39,728 nt of DNA from Nitrospirota bacterium (GTDB taxonomy: Bacteria > Nitrospirota > Thermodesulfovibrionia > SZUA-242): assembly GCA_003235715.1 (NCBI GenBank), contig QJVM01000088.1:1-39728 (forward strand), in the 5' to 3' direction. Of this stretch, positions 25,236-33,659 are shown piece by piece (within the stretch, counting starts at the first letter, position 1; each line of letters begins with the position of its first letter). The notes beneath the pieces are model-generated. The model had not been told where the DNA came from. It worked only from the letters and a program-made list of their open reading frames with translations, and ran no database searches. Made by a program: the position numbers and the translations under genes.

Positions 25236-26276
25236 TCACCTTGGACCGGAATCCGGTTTGCGCACCCTTTCCTCATCCTGGATGCGCTTCAGATTCTCCA
25301 GGCGCTGCTCGACTTCCTTCATATACTGGGACAGAACTTCATTCCCCGGGTCATTTTCCAGGCCCAGCGACCAGACCACGCTGGCACTGGAAAGTTCTCC
25401 CCGGGAAAAGAGCTGCATGCCCAGACGGCGGGCGAAGTCTGTGAATTCACTCTTCAAGGGTTCCTTGAGAGGCCCGAGGGCCACGGCCGACTCCACATGA
25501 AAGATGGCCTCATCCAGGTCACCCCGTTCCGAGGCTTTCTGGGCGAGGGCCAGGGCGCTCTTTGACCTTGCGTAACGGCTTCGCTCAATTTGCGCCAAGA
25601 GTTGTCCGGCCTCTTCCTTGAAGAAATCGTTGGCTCGTGATTGCTCAAGAAGGGTCTCCGCCTCGCCATAGCGGCCTCCGGCCGCGAGCTTAACGGCCCG
25701 GTCAAGGCCAAGCCGTGCCCTTTCCCTGAGTTTCTGCGGTCCGGCCTTCTCCTCTAGAACGGACAGCCGCGAGCGGAGATCCTTGTCGTCCGGCTTCAGT
25801 TCCAGGGCGGCCCGGACCTTTTCCGCGGCCGCGGAGTAATCGCCTCCAGCCTCCAGCCGCTGAGCCTCTTCCATCAGGGTGTTAGGCGCGTTGATGGAGT
25901 TTTCCAGCCCCCGCTGCAGCTTCATGACCCAGTAATAGCGGGGATAGATCTCCAGGGCCTCCTGAAGCTCGAGTCGGGCCGCGGCCAGTTCGCCCCGGCT
26001 TTTCTTTTCAAGGGCGGAGCGAACCAAGGCATCCGCTCGCTCGACAATCTTCATCGAGGTTTCGAGGCTATCGAGAGTTTCCGCAGGACAGGAATCAATT
26101 CCCGACTTCAGGGACTTGGCCGCGCCCACGGCCGCCATGTGTTCACCGGCCCTCGACAGGGACGTCACGCGCAGGCACCCGTCATCCGGCCTGACAGCCT
26201 CCTGCAAGGTGGTGCAGGAGGTCGCAAATAAGAGGCTGGTACCCAGAACGAGGATGCGTTTGAGGTTTTCCGTCAC
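25236..26276 (-). CDS. TPR-containing lipoprotein
   Basis: 346 residues. A lipoprotein signal (LVLGTSLLFATSC) puts the lipidated Cys at residue 21. The mature protein is almost entirely helical with TPR-like units such as AARLELQEALEIYPRYYWVM, GDYSAAAEKVRAALELKPDD, GRYGEAETLLEQS and GDLDEAIFHVESAVALGP, indicating protein-protein interaction at the envelope. The GTG start overlaps the upstream HD-GYP stop by 4 bp (GTGA), so the two are translationally coupled and probably work together. Confidence 0.84.
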   Translation of the reverse strand: MTENLKRILVLGTSLLFATSCTTLQEAVRPDDGCLRVTSLSRAGEHMAAVGAAKSLKSGIDSCPAETLDSLETSMKIVERADALVRSALEKKSRGELAAARLELQEALEIYPRYYWVMKLQRGLENSINAPNTLMEEAQRLEAGGDYSAAAEKVRAALELKPDDKDLRSRLSVLEEKAGPQKLRERARLGLDRAVKLAAGGRYGEAETLLEQSRANDFFKEEAGQLLAQIERSRYARSKSALALAQKASERGDLDEAIFHVESAVALGPLKEPLKSEFTDFARRLGMQLFSRGELSSASVVWSLGLENDPGNEVLSQYMKEVEQRLENLKRIQDEERVRKPDSGPR

Positions 26277-27715
26277 GGCACTTCGGACCAGATCCGGTCG
26301 ATGACCCCGTCCTTGTCCATTTCCATGAAGGCGGCCACCAGGGTGGGATCAAACTGGGTACCGCTGTCGGCCCGGATCCGGTCGAGCGTCTCACTCTTGC
26401 TGAGGGCCCTCCGGTAGGCACGGTCCGTGCGCATGGCGTCATACGCATCTGCCAAGGCAATGATTCGGGCTGGCAGGGGAATGGCCGCCCCCTTCAGCCC
26501 ATCCGGATAGCCGGTGCCATCGAACCTTTCGTGATGATGCCGAACGTATACCCCGACCTTCTGGAGCAGGGAGAGGGAGCTCAAGATTCTCGAACCCACC
26601 TCGGGATGCTTCTCCATCATCCCCCGTTCGTCCCGTTCCAGGGGGCCGGTCTTGGCCAGCACATGCTCGCCTGTTCCGATCTTGCCGATATCGTGGAGGA
26701 TGGCCGCGAGTTCCAGTTCATCGAGGGTCTCCCGGTCGAGCCCCAGGCGCAGCCCCAAGCGCTCAGAGATGCGTGCGACCCGTTCGCAGTGGCCCCGCGT
26801 ATAGGAGTCCCGGGCCTCCACAGCCGCGGCCAGGGCGCTGATGGTTTCCCGAAAGGTGCGTTCGAGCTCGCCATGGGCCGTCTCTATCCGAGAGACCATG
26901 GTGTTGAAGTGCTTGGCCAGAAGGCCGATCTCGTCATTTCCGCCGGCCTCCACACGGGCGTTCAAATGTCCTTCCCCTACCTCAACCACGGCATGGAGAA
27001 GGCGCTCAATCTTCTTCATGTGATACCCCGAGAGAAGGAAGATCCCCACAATCCCTGCCGCCGTCGTTCCCAGGAGAAGGAACAGCACCCCGTAGATGGC
27101 TGACTCAATGGCCTTCTGGATGTATCCGATGCTCATTCCGACCACGGCGGTTCCGATCTTGACGCCCTCCACCGAGATGGGCTTCCGATGTTCGATAACG
27201 CCCCGGGGCGGGTCTGCAGACTCCTCGGGAGGGTTATTGCCCGTCATCTTCCCGGGTTCGGAGTGATAGAGAATGGCGCCTTCGTGGTTCATCACGTAGG
27301 CGTACGTTACGTCCTCGTCCTGGACCGTAGACTCAATCACGGGCCCCAGGCGAAGCTCGTTTCCTGAAAGCAGGGGGTCCTGGGCATTGGTGGCCAGGTT
27401 CTCGGTAAGGGATACGAGCCTCTTCCCGGCCTCCCGGCGGAGGAGGTCATTTTCGTGGCGGACAAGGTACCAGGCGGCCACGCCGGTCATGAGCAGGACC
27501 AGCACCGAGAAGGACACCGCCAGCTTGATTCGAAGCGGGAAATACAGATCTGACGCCGGCTCCTCCTTGGCCGGGCCGGCGGTCCTATCCCGCGATTGCC
27601 CCTGCGTGGCGTCCGGGGCTGTTCTGGAGGCAGCTGTCCCGTGAAGCGTGGCATGGGCATTGAAAGCGATGGATACTGCCTGGGTGGCGGGTTTTCGTAC
27701 CTTGGACATGACCAT
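26273..27715 (-). CDS. Membrane HAMP/HD-GYP cyclic-di-GMP phosphodiesterase
   Basis: About 480 residues. TM1 is near 62-85, a periplasmic sensor domain near 86-204, TM2 near 205-231, HAMP near 232-284, then HD-GYP. The catalytic HD is His341-Asp342 (AAILHDIGKIG), and the GYP triplet is in HHERFDGTGYPDGL (about 402-404). All metal-ligand motifs appear, so it should degrade c-di-GMP. ATG 27715 is chosen for AAGGG upstream; the frame is open to 27871 (another ATG at 27814), but that stretch is shared with a plus-strand small gene. About 60 polar residues precede TM1. It is coupled to the TPR lipoprotein. Confidence 0.88.
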   Translation of the reverse strand: MVMSKVRKPATQAVSIAFNAHATLHGTAASRTAPDATQGQSRDRTAGPAKEEPASDLYFPLRIKLAVSFSVLVLLMTGVAAWYLVRHENDLLRREAGKRLVSLTENLATNAQDPLLSGNELRLGPVIESTVQDEDVTYAYVMNHEGAILYHSEPGKMTGNNPPEESADPPRGVIEHRKPISVEGVKIGTAVVGMSIGYIQKAIESAIYGVLFLLLGTTAAGIVGIFLLSGYHMKKIERLLHAVVEVGEGHLNARVEAGGNDEIGLLAKHFNTMVSRIETAHGELERTFRETISALAAAVEARDSYTRGHCERVARISERLGLRLGLDRETLDELELAAILHDIGKIGTGEHVLAKTGPLERDERGMMEKHPEVGSRILSSLSLLQKVGVYVRHHHERFDGTGYPDGLKGAAIPLPARIIALADAYDAMRTDRAYRRALSKSETLDRIRADSGTQFDPTLVAAFMEMDKDGVIDRIWSEVP

Positions 27716-27815
27716 GAAGATAATAACCCTTGTGACGATGCGAATGCCTCGGCTCCATCGGCCATCCGCAACAGAAGGCAACCTGTCCTCAAGGGTTCGA
27801 TCGAAGGTGTTCATT

Positions 27816-28033
27816 ATGGCACTATTGGACCGGTTAAGTGTTCTGTTCCACAGGCGGTCACGGGAGGTCACGACCAGTCTCGGACCCGTCTCTTCTTATC
27901 GGGTGGAACCGGGGATTTTGAAAAAATTCAGGAAATCTTGAGCGACAGGCTGCAGGCCCAGTCTCCGGTGGGCTATATTTGTTCTAACTGCCTGACAATA
28001 AAGATAAATATAAACAAATGGGACTCTGATTAG
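27816..28033 (+). pseudogene. Possible small protein split by a one-base frameshift
   Basis: From ATG 27816 (GAAGGTG ribosome site about 6 bp upstream) the frame reads MALLDRLSVLFHRRSREVTT and on to VEPG, then stops soon after. If one G is added to the GGGG run at 27911-27914, translation continues as DFEKIQEILSDRLQAQSPVG, then YICSNCLTIKI to a stop at 28031-28033. That gives about 72 residues with a CxxC pair. Both halves look protein-like, so either the gene is broken or the assembly lost a base. Function is unknown. The remaining intergenic bases (27716-27815 and 28034-28250) hold nothing I can name. Confidence 0.42.
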
Positions 28034-28250
28034 CTGCCCAAGGACCGTGCCGGAAGGACCTATTGTCTTCTGCACCAGGGCGGCTGCGGCGGCTATGCTG
28101 AGAGGCCAAATCCTGGAATCGGGATTAATAGGCACACCTACGTGCCGATAAGGAAAACGGTTCAAGAAGCCGGGGCCGTGGAAAGGCCTTTAACAGTAGG
28201 GGACTGCACCGGTTTTCCTGACCTGAAACTGCTATTTTGGAGGTCTTTAA

Positions 28251-28523
28251 ATGTTACGGTCCTTTTTCAAATCGCTTGCCCTTGTCAGCCTTCTTCTGGG
28301 TCTTCTCGGTGCCGGCTGTCCGGTGGGCCCTGTTTATGCGGAGGAAAAGCCCGTCAAGGTACAGATCAAAGAAGACGCGAAGGAGATCCATGAGAATGGA
28401 AAAAGTTTTGCTCGTACCCTGGGAGGGCACTTCAAAGCATTCGGCAAGGCCATTGGCCGAGCCTTCAAGGGAGCCCACCAGGAAGTGAAGAAGGATTTAC
28501 AGAAGGAAAACTCCGGGAAATGA
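28251..28523 (+). CDS. Small exported basic helical protein or lipoprotein
   Basis: 90 residues. A signal peptide (SLALVSLLLGLLGAG) ends either at a lipobox Cys23 (LGAGC) or at VYA before EEKP. The mature part is Lys-rich and amphipathic (GGHFKAFGKAIGRAFKGAH). GGAGG lies about 8 bp before the ATG. It is a lone gene between intergenic stretches, and I recognise no family. Confidence 0.7.
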   Translation: MLRSFFKSLALVSLLLGLLGAGCPVGPVYAEEKPVKVQIKEDAKEIHENGKSFARTLGGHFKAFGKAIGRAFKGAHQEVKKDLQKENSGK

Positions 28524-28579
28524 TCACCCGTCTCGCAGGCCCAACCTGAGAATAAGTGGGTCTTCGCCTTTTGCGGACA

Positions 28580-28610
28580 GGCGTCTGGAAAGGAGACGCC
28601 GTTGTGTTTC
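28580..28610 (+). terminator. Hairpin downstream of the small exported protein
   Basis: GGCGTCT (28580-28586) pairs perfectly with AGACGCC (28594-28600) across a 7-base loop, followed by GTTGTGTTTC. The stem is short and the tail only moderately U-rich, so it is a weak terminator candidate. Confidence 0.4.
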
Positions 28611-28655
28611 AGTCCGTACGCGGGTCAGCAGGCTGCACCACCGGATGGATGAATT

Positions 28656-29491
28656 CTAGATCCAGGTTATCCTCGCCGGCTTTCGCTCAATCCATTTCCG
28701 GAATTTGGGCAAGGGGTATCCCATAACCATCACGGCCTGCATCCTGTTCCCGGGGGGGCCCCGGTCAGGACGGAGATCCCTTCGGCCCACCTGCGGCCCA
28801 TGGGCACCCAACACAGGGTGAAGACCCATCCGCCAAAATGGTGGCCAATCTCCAGACCATGGGCGGCCAGAGAGGCATTCTGAAAGGCCAGATGCGCGTT
28901 GTATAAAATGGGGTCGCCGCCGGCCTCGAAGAATCGAATTATGGACCTGAACCTGGGCAGCTGAGCCATTCCAATGCCCAACGTTTCCCGCTTTCCCAGA
29001 AGAACCACAAAGACCCTAAAGAAAGGGTTGCTCAGCCGTCTGACCTCAAACCGGAAATAGTCTACGCACAGCGGCGAGATTTTCCTCAATCGTTCCCTGT
29101 CCTGAACCACGGAATATTCGGTGCTCTGGCTGTTCTGGCCGCTTGGTGCGCACCGGGCCGCGTCGATGATTGTTTCCATATCGCTCCGGGCGAGGGGTTC
29201 TTCCTGAACGGCTCGAATCGAACGCCGGCTCTGGATCAAGGCCTTGAACTGGCCAAAGGAAGGCATCCGGTCAAAGGCGATTGGGGGGATCCATTCGGGA
29301 GGGACTTCCTCGTGAGCGATGGCGTCTCTCGGGCAGACCGCCACGCACTGACCGCAGGCTATACAACGATCCTCGTCTGTAGTTCCGGGAAGCGTGTCTA
29401 TGTTTTGCTGAACAATGGTCCCGGTTGGACAAACCTTGGTGCACAGGCCATCCCTATCGCAACGGTCCTGGTCAATGACGATCTTTCCCAT
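28656..29491 (-). CDS. Ferredoxin-nitroreductase fusion, frameshifted near its 3' end
   Basis: An N-terminal ferredoxin domain is followed by an FMN nitroreductase domain (ALIQSRRSIRAVQEEPL, IIDAARCAPSGQNSQ). The first cluster motif reads C-x2-D-x2-C-x3-CP, with Asp14 in place of a Cys; the second (CIACGQCVAVCP) is complete. As read, the frame ends at 28730 after APPGTGCRP. One extra C in the C7 run (plus strand G7 at 28752-28758) restores the family C-terminus: PPGNRMQAVMVMGYPLPKF, then RKWIERKPARITWI to a stop at 28656-28658. Restored length is about 278 residues. ATG 29491 has GGGAGG 8 bp upstream. Either a young frameshift or an assembly error. It should be a ferredoxin-coupled reductase of unknown substrate. 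Confidence 0.82.
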
Positions 29492-29713
29492 GCCCCATAC
29501 CTCCCGATGCGCACCGTGTCTACACACCTACACGACCCCCGTCCCCTTGTCAACTGATGAACCCGCTCGTGCCATCGGGCCTTCCCCGCAAGGCCAAGCA
29601 TCCATCGATGAGGCGCCGGGGTGTGCAACCGGCCTTGCCCCCTGCAACGGGCAGGCGTATCCTCAGGCTATGGCCCGGGTACGGGTCGACGGAGAGAACA
29701 GGACCCTCGCTCC

Positions 29714-30928
29714 ATGGACGTAACGCTTCTTCTTGGTATTGTCCTTATTGTCGGGCTGATATTCGGCCGGATGTTTACCCGTGTGGGCGTGCCCCAGGTC
29801 GTGGGCTTCATTATCCTGGGGGTACTTCTGGGAGATTCCGTCGGTCAGGTCTTTCACCGGCGGCTTATCGAATCCCTGGCACCCCTGACATCGGCGGCCC
29901 TGGCCCTGATCGGGTTTATGGTGGGCGGTGAACTGAAGCGATCCGTCTTCGGCAAGTATGGAAAGCAGTTTATTTCCATTCTCCTCGCTGAAGGTCTTCT
30001 GGCCATGATCGTGGTTACCCTGGTGACATTCCTCTGGACGCGGAACATGGCCTTGGCCATTCTGCTCGGTGCGCTCAGCTCGGCCACCGCGCCTGCTGCC
30101 ACGGTGGATGTCCTCTGGGAATATCGCTCCCGCGGCCCCCTTACAACGACCATTCTGGCCATCGTGGCCTTGGACGACGGACTTGCCCTTATCCTTTATG
30201 GTTTCGCCCTGGCCTTTGCCGACGTGCTCCTGAATGGGGAATCTTTCAGCATGAAGATCATGCTCTTGGGGCCTGTTCGGGATATTGCCGGTTCGGTCCT
30301 TCTGGGAGGTCTCATCGGGTTCCTGCTGGACAACGCCCTCCGCTTTATCTCCAAGAACGAGGAGCGTCTGGTTCTCATCCTGGGGGGTATCCTGTTGGCG
30401 ACCGGCATTGGTGTCCAGCTTGGCCTTTCACTCATCCTGGTGAGCATGGTCATCGGGCTGTACCTCACCAACATCCATTCCGACCGAAACGCGGCCGACT
30501 TTGACACGGTCAAGTCCTTTTCTCCACCCATCCTGGCGCTCTTCTTCGTGATGATCGGCGGTCGCCTGGACCTTGGCCTCCTGCCCCAGATGGGGCTGCT
30601 CGGGTTTCTTTATGTCCTTGGGCGAACCGTAGGTAAATGGAGCGGAAGTTATCTGGGCGCCCGCTTTTCCGGGGCCCCGGAAACCGTCCGCAAATACCTC
30701 GGCTTTGCCCTTTTTTCGCAGGCGGGTGTGGCCATTGGTCTGGCCCTCGACATCGACCATCACTTTGCCGCGGGAAGTCCTGCAGGCGCCCAACTGGGGC
30801 AGACGATTATTAACGTGGTCACCGCCACGACGTTTCTCGTCCAGGTCATCGGGCCGCCGTCCGTCAAATTTGCCATCAGCAAGGCCGGGGAGATTGGCCG
30901 CAAGGGACCTTCCGCGTCAGGAGGATAG
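29714..30928 (+). CDS. Kef/CPA2-type cation:proton antiporter
   Basis: 404-residue integral membrane protein with about 12 helices (LLLGIVLIVGLIFGRMF, VVGFIILGVLLGDSVG, and so on). It has the CPA-family acidic site in LAIVALDDGLALILYGF and an SSATAPAATVDVL loop. It lacks the C-terminal RCK/TrkA domain of full Kef proteins; the following gene, 3 bp later, encodes a CBS-domain protein that may be its regulatory partner. The substrate (Na+ or K+ against H+) cannot be told. ATG 29714 starts the first helix; the frame is open back to 29621, but those residues are not protein-like. Confidence 0.88.
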   Translation: MDVTLLLGIVLIVGLIFGRMFTRVGVPQVVGFIILGVLLGDSVGQVFHRRLIESLAPLTSAALALIGFMVGGELKRSVFGKYGKQFISILLAEGLLAMIVVTLVTFLWTRNMALAILLGALSSATAPAATVDVLWEYRSRGPLTTTILAIVALDDGLALILYGFALAFADVLLNGESFSMKIMLLGPVRDIAGSVLLGGLIGFLLDNALRFISKNEERLVLILGGILLATGIGVQLGLSLILVSMVIGLYLTNIHSDRNAADFDTVKSFSPPILALFFVMIGGRLDLGLLPQMGLLGFLYVLGRTVGKWSGSYLGARFSGAPETVRKYLGFALFSQAGVAIGLALDIDHHFAAGSPAGAQLGQTIINVVTATTFLVQVIGPPSVKFAISKAGEIGRKGPSASGG

Positions 30929-30931
30929 TTC

Positions 30932-31384
30932 ATGGAAAAGAAACGAGTGTTGGACTTTCGGCCGTATGATCCGCCGTCCGTGGTTCACGAAGAGGCGGAC
31001 CTCATGGACCTGATTCGGCACTTCTTGCAGCGCCCCGACCTTCATCACGTTTGTGTCGTGGATCGCGATTCAAGATTGATGGGCCTCGTCAATCGAAAAC
31101 TATTGTTTCGGAACGTCTTCTCCCATCATGTGGGTGCCGGGTCCCAAGTCACCCGGCTCTTCACCCTGCTCACGGCAGAAACCTCCGGGGAACTCATGCT
31201 TCTCCACCCCGTCTCCACCACCGAGGAGGCTCCCATCGACACCGTGATCGAAACTCTGATCCACCGCAATATCGGGGAAATTCCCGTGGTCGATGACGAG
31301 GGACGGATCCTCGGTTTCATCGGGATCCTTCGCATCATGAAGGAATGGGTGGAGGAAGAGAAGCGAAAAGCTGGGGAGTCTTAA
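30932..31384 (+). CDS. CBS-domain-pair protein
   Basis: 150 residues forming two CBS motifs: HVCVVDRDSRLMGLVNRKLL in the first half and IGEIPVVDDEGRILGFIGIL in the second. CBS pairs sense adenosine nucleotides and regulate attached or partner proteins. It starts 3 bp after the antiporter stop and probably gates or stabilises it. The last 15 residues are a charged helix. Confidence 0.88.
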   Translation: MEKKRVLDFRPYDPPSVVHEEADLMDLIRHFLQRPDLHHVCVVDRDSRLMGLVNRKLLFRNVFSHHVGAGSQVTRLFTLLTAETSGELMLLHPVSTTEEAPIDTVIETLIHRNIGEIPVVDDEGRILGFIGILRIMKEWVEEEKRKAGES

Positions 31385-31733
31385 GGCGGTGGAAATTGAA
31401 AACAGGGGACGAATAGCACCTTCACCTTCGAAACTGGTTTTACGAGCAAACGCAATCCCACTAAGGCATGTTGTCCCTAACCTCTTGCAACTGATAGAAT
31501 TTTTCCGGCCCTGGCGCCCGGAGTCCTTCTCTTTTTTCTTACAGTTATGGCATTGCCGATATAGGAGCTTGGTGGCGTCCCAACCGAGGGCTGTCCTGCG
31601 GTGATGAAACTACACTGTCGACCGGAAGTCCATGAAGGGGCTTCGCAATAGTTGAGATTTTGAGCATGGCAAGGGCGTTCAGCAGGTCGTTTCCGATTAA
31701 TCTAATTAAAGCTTTATATTTCAGTTCCCAGTT
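31385..31733. other. Intergenic stretch with a possible promoter for the SIR2 gene
   Basis: No protein-like frame is found in these 349 bases. The last 50 bases are clearly more AT-rich than the surroundings. TTAAT-CTA-ATTAA (31697-31709) is a palindrome, and TATATT at 31715-31720 is a good -10 candidate about 14 bp before the next ATG; the matching -35 is poor. The palindrome could be an operator. Confidence 0.35.
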
Positions 31734-33068
31734 ATGAAATCCGAAATCCCGAGCCACTTAATCGAAGACATTAACGCGGGGAACTGCGTCGCCTTTGTGG
31801 GGGCGGGGTTCTCGGCCGCGGCGGCGTTGCCCACCTGGACACAGTTGTTTCAGGGATTGGTGGCGGTGGATAGCGTCGAGTCGGCCGTCAAGAGATATGT
31901 TCAGGGGATAATCGGAACAGAAAAACCGTCTGCTCACCAACTCGATCAGGCCGCTCAGCTTCTTGAAGACTCTCTCGGTCGAGAGCGGTTTATCGGACAA
32001 CTGCAGAAACTTCTTCAGGCAGACCTGACAACGGAAACCATCAGGAGTCGGGTCAAATGGCTTTTGAACATCCCCTTCCGGGCCATTGTAACCACGAATT
32101 TCGATCCGATACTTAATGGTGCGGTTCCCGGCCCCGAGGCCTACCGTGACATCCTCCGCCCCCGAAGATTCCGGTGGTGGGAGCGGGCGTTCTGGGACGA
32201 GGAGGGTGCGGGCGCACCGGTCGTCAAACTTCATGGGGACCTGAGACGGCCTGACGCAGAAAACACCGTGGTCTTGACCCGCCGCGATTATCGCCGGCGT
32301 CTTTACGAAGATGCCGGCTATATGACCTTTCTGCGCGGTCTCCTTTCGTCCAACACAATCTTGTTCATGGGATTTTCCTTCGAGGACGCATATCTGAACG
32401 AATTGCGATCTCAGGTGTTAGCCCTCTTTGACCATGGGAGGAGCACCCGTGGAACTGAGAAGCCGGAACCTCTTGCCTATGCGATTCTCGGAGATGTACC
32501 TGAACTGGTCAGGCTTCACTTTGCCAGGCATGAAGGGATTGAAGTCCTGGGCTTTAACACAAGGGGAGGCCAGGATTATTCCGGGTTTGATGATTATCTG
32601 AAACGCCTATGGGAAGAGACGGCCATTCTTCCCCGTTTTGGGAGGCTTCTTGAAAACAAGCGCATTCTATGGGTGGATGCTCAGCCTCGAAATAATGAAG
32701 CCGGTTTCAAGTTCCTGAAACGGGCGATAGCAGCCCGCAGCCAAAAGGCGGGGAAGAACATTGACACGGCGAGAAACACTAATGAGGCGCTCAAACTTCT
32801 GGGCGATACCGGAATTGGACCTTATGACCTTGTCATCAGCCACTGGGGCTATCAAAGAACCCGGGACGAAAATGGGAACCCGGAACATACGGCCATCAGG
32901 ATTCTGAGACATATCCGAAAGACCGATATTCGATGCCCGGTCATTATCTTCTCGACCCCTAAAGATATAGGCGAACGAACCAGGCTATCCCTCAACATGG
33001 GGGCCCAGGCCTATTGTTACGACTGGGAAAACCTGTTCCGGAACATCGCCCGCATATTGGCTGACTAG
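31734..33068 (+). CDS. SIR2-domain protein with a C-terminal receiver-like domain
   Basis: 444 residues, cytoplasmic. Residues 10-290 are a SIR2-like (SIR2_2) domain: FVGAGFSAAAALPTW (21-35) for NAD binding, VTTNFDPIL (119-127), the catalytic His167 in VVKLHGDLRR and FMGFSFEDAYL. Residues 308-444 resemble a response-regulator receiver: RILWVDAQPRNN, YDLVISHWGYQR, CPVIIFSTP, LNMGAQAYCYD. The second acidic residue and the phosphoacceptor are replaced (Ala316, His370), so phosphorylation is doubtful. Known SIR2 proteins of this kind hydrolyse NAD in phage defence; that role is inferred here. It stands alone, without a Shine-Dalgarno and behind an AT-rich promoter, suggesting transfer. Confidence 0.85.
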   Translation: MKSEIPSHLIEDINAGNCVAFVGAGFSAAAALPTWTQLFQGLVAVDSVESAVKRYVQGIIGTEKPSAHQLDQAAQLLEDSLGRERFIGQLQKLLQADLTTETIRSRVKWLLNIPFRAIVTTNFDPILNGAVPGPEAYRDILRPRRFRWWERAFWDEEGAGAPVVKLHGDLRRPDAENTVVLTRRDYRRRLYEDAGYMTFLRGLLSSNTILFMGFSFEDAYLNELRSQVLALFDHGRSTRGTEKPEPLAYAILGDVPELVRLHFARHEGIEVLGFNTRGGQDYSGFDDYLKRLWEETAILPRFGRLLENKRILWVDAQPRNNEAGFKFLKRAIAARSQKAGKNIDTARNTNEALKLLGDTGIGPYDLVISHWGYQRTRDENGNPEHTAIRILRHIRKTDIRCPVIIFSTPKDIGERTRLSLNMGAQAYCYDWENLFRNIARILAD

Positions 33069-33144
33069 CGTTCAGGATCAGGAACCCTCGCAAGTCCGAC
33101 GTCAGGCCGGTACGGATGTAAGCCGCAAGAGATGTTGGCCGGTC

Positions 33145-33381
33145 TCAGTTCCGCCGCTTGTCGCATTGCACCTGGAAAAGGCCGTCCTTCACGAAGGTGA
33201 TGGTGCAGATCGTTTCGTACATGCAGGCGGGGCATTTCACCGTGCAGTGGTCGCTACGGCAGTCGTCTCCCGATCCTTCCTCATTCACGGAATTCACGGA
33301 CGAGGGCGGTTTTACCCAGGTATCGTACATCCGGTTGCAGGACGGGCAGAGTACTTGGACCTTTCGGGGTTGCCAGGTCAT
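33145..33381 (-). CDS. Small cysteine-rich zinc-ribbon-like protein
   Basis: 78 residues with two CPxC knuckles (VLCPSCNRMYDTWV and VKCPACMYETICTI) and four further Cys. The spacing suits one or two structural zinc sites. AGGG lies 6 bp before the ATG. It is convergent with the SIR2 gene, 76 bp away. No family is recognised. A frame on the other strand over the same bases looks less protein-like. The 33382-33659 gap upstream holds short palindromes (CCGGGT/ACCCGG near 33470) but no gene. Confidence 0.58.
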   Translation of the reverse strand: MTWQPRKVQVLCPSCNRMYDTWVKPPSSVNSVNEEGSGDDCRSDHCTVKCPACMYETICTITFVKDGLFQVQCDKRRN

Positions 33382-33659
33382 ACGCTTCCCTGCATCTCCT
33401 CCAATCCTTTCTCCACTTTAAAACCTTATCTCACATGTCGTGACTATATTGTAAGGCCAAGGGCTGCCGGGTCGGGAACCCGGGGCGTACTCGGTCGACC
33501 GTCGTCTGCACCGGCCACCCTGCACGTCTCGGCAATAAAGCAAGACGTTCTGCGGCTTGGGGCCCAAGGGCGGTTTGATGGTCATTTTTTGCCATGGACT
33601 GTCTCCTCGACTAGAATAATCCTGGCAGGCCATCCGTCGTCATAGGCGAGGGAGAAGGC

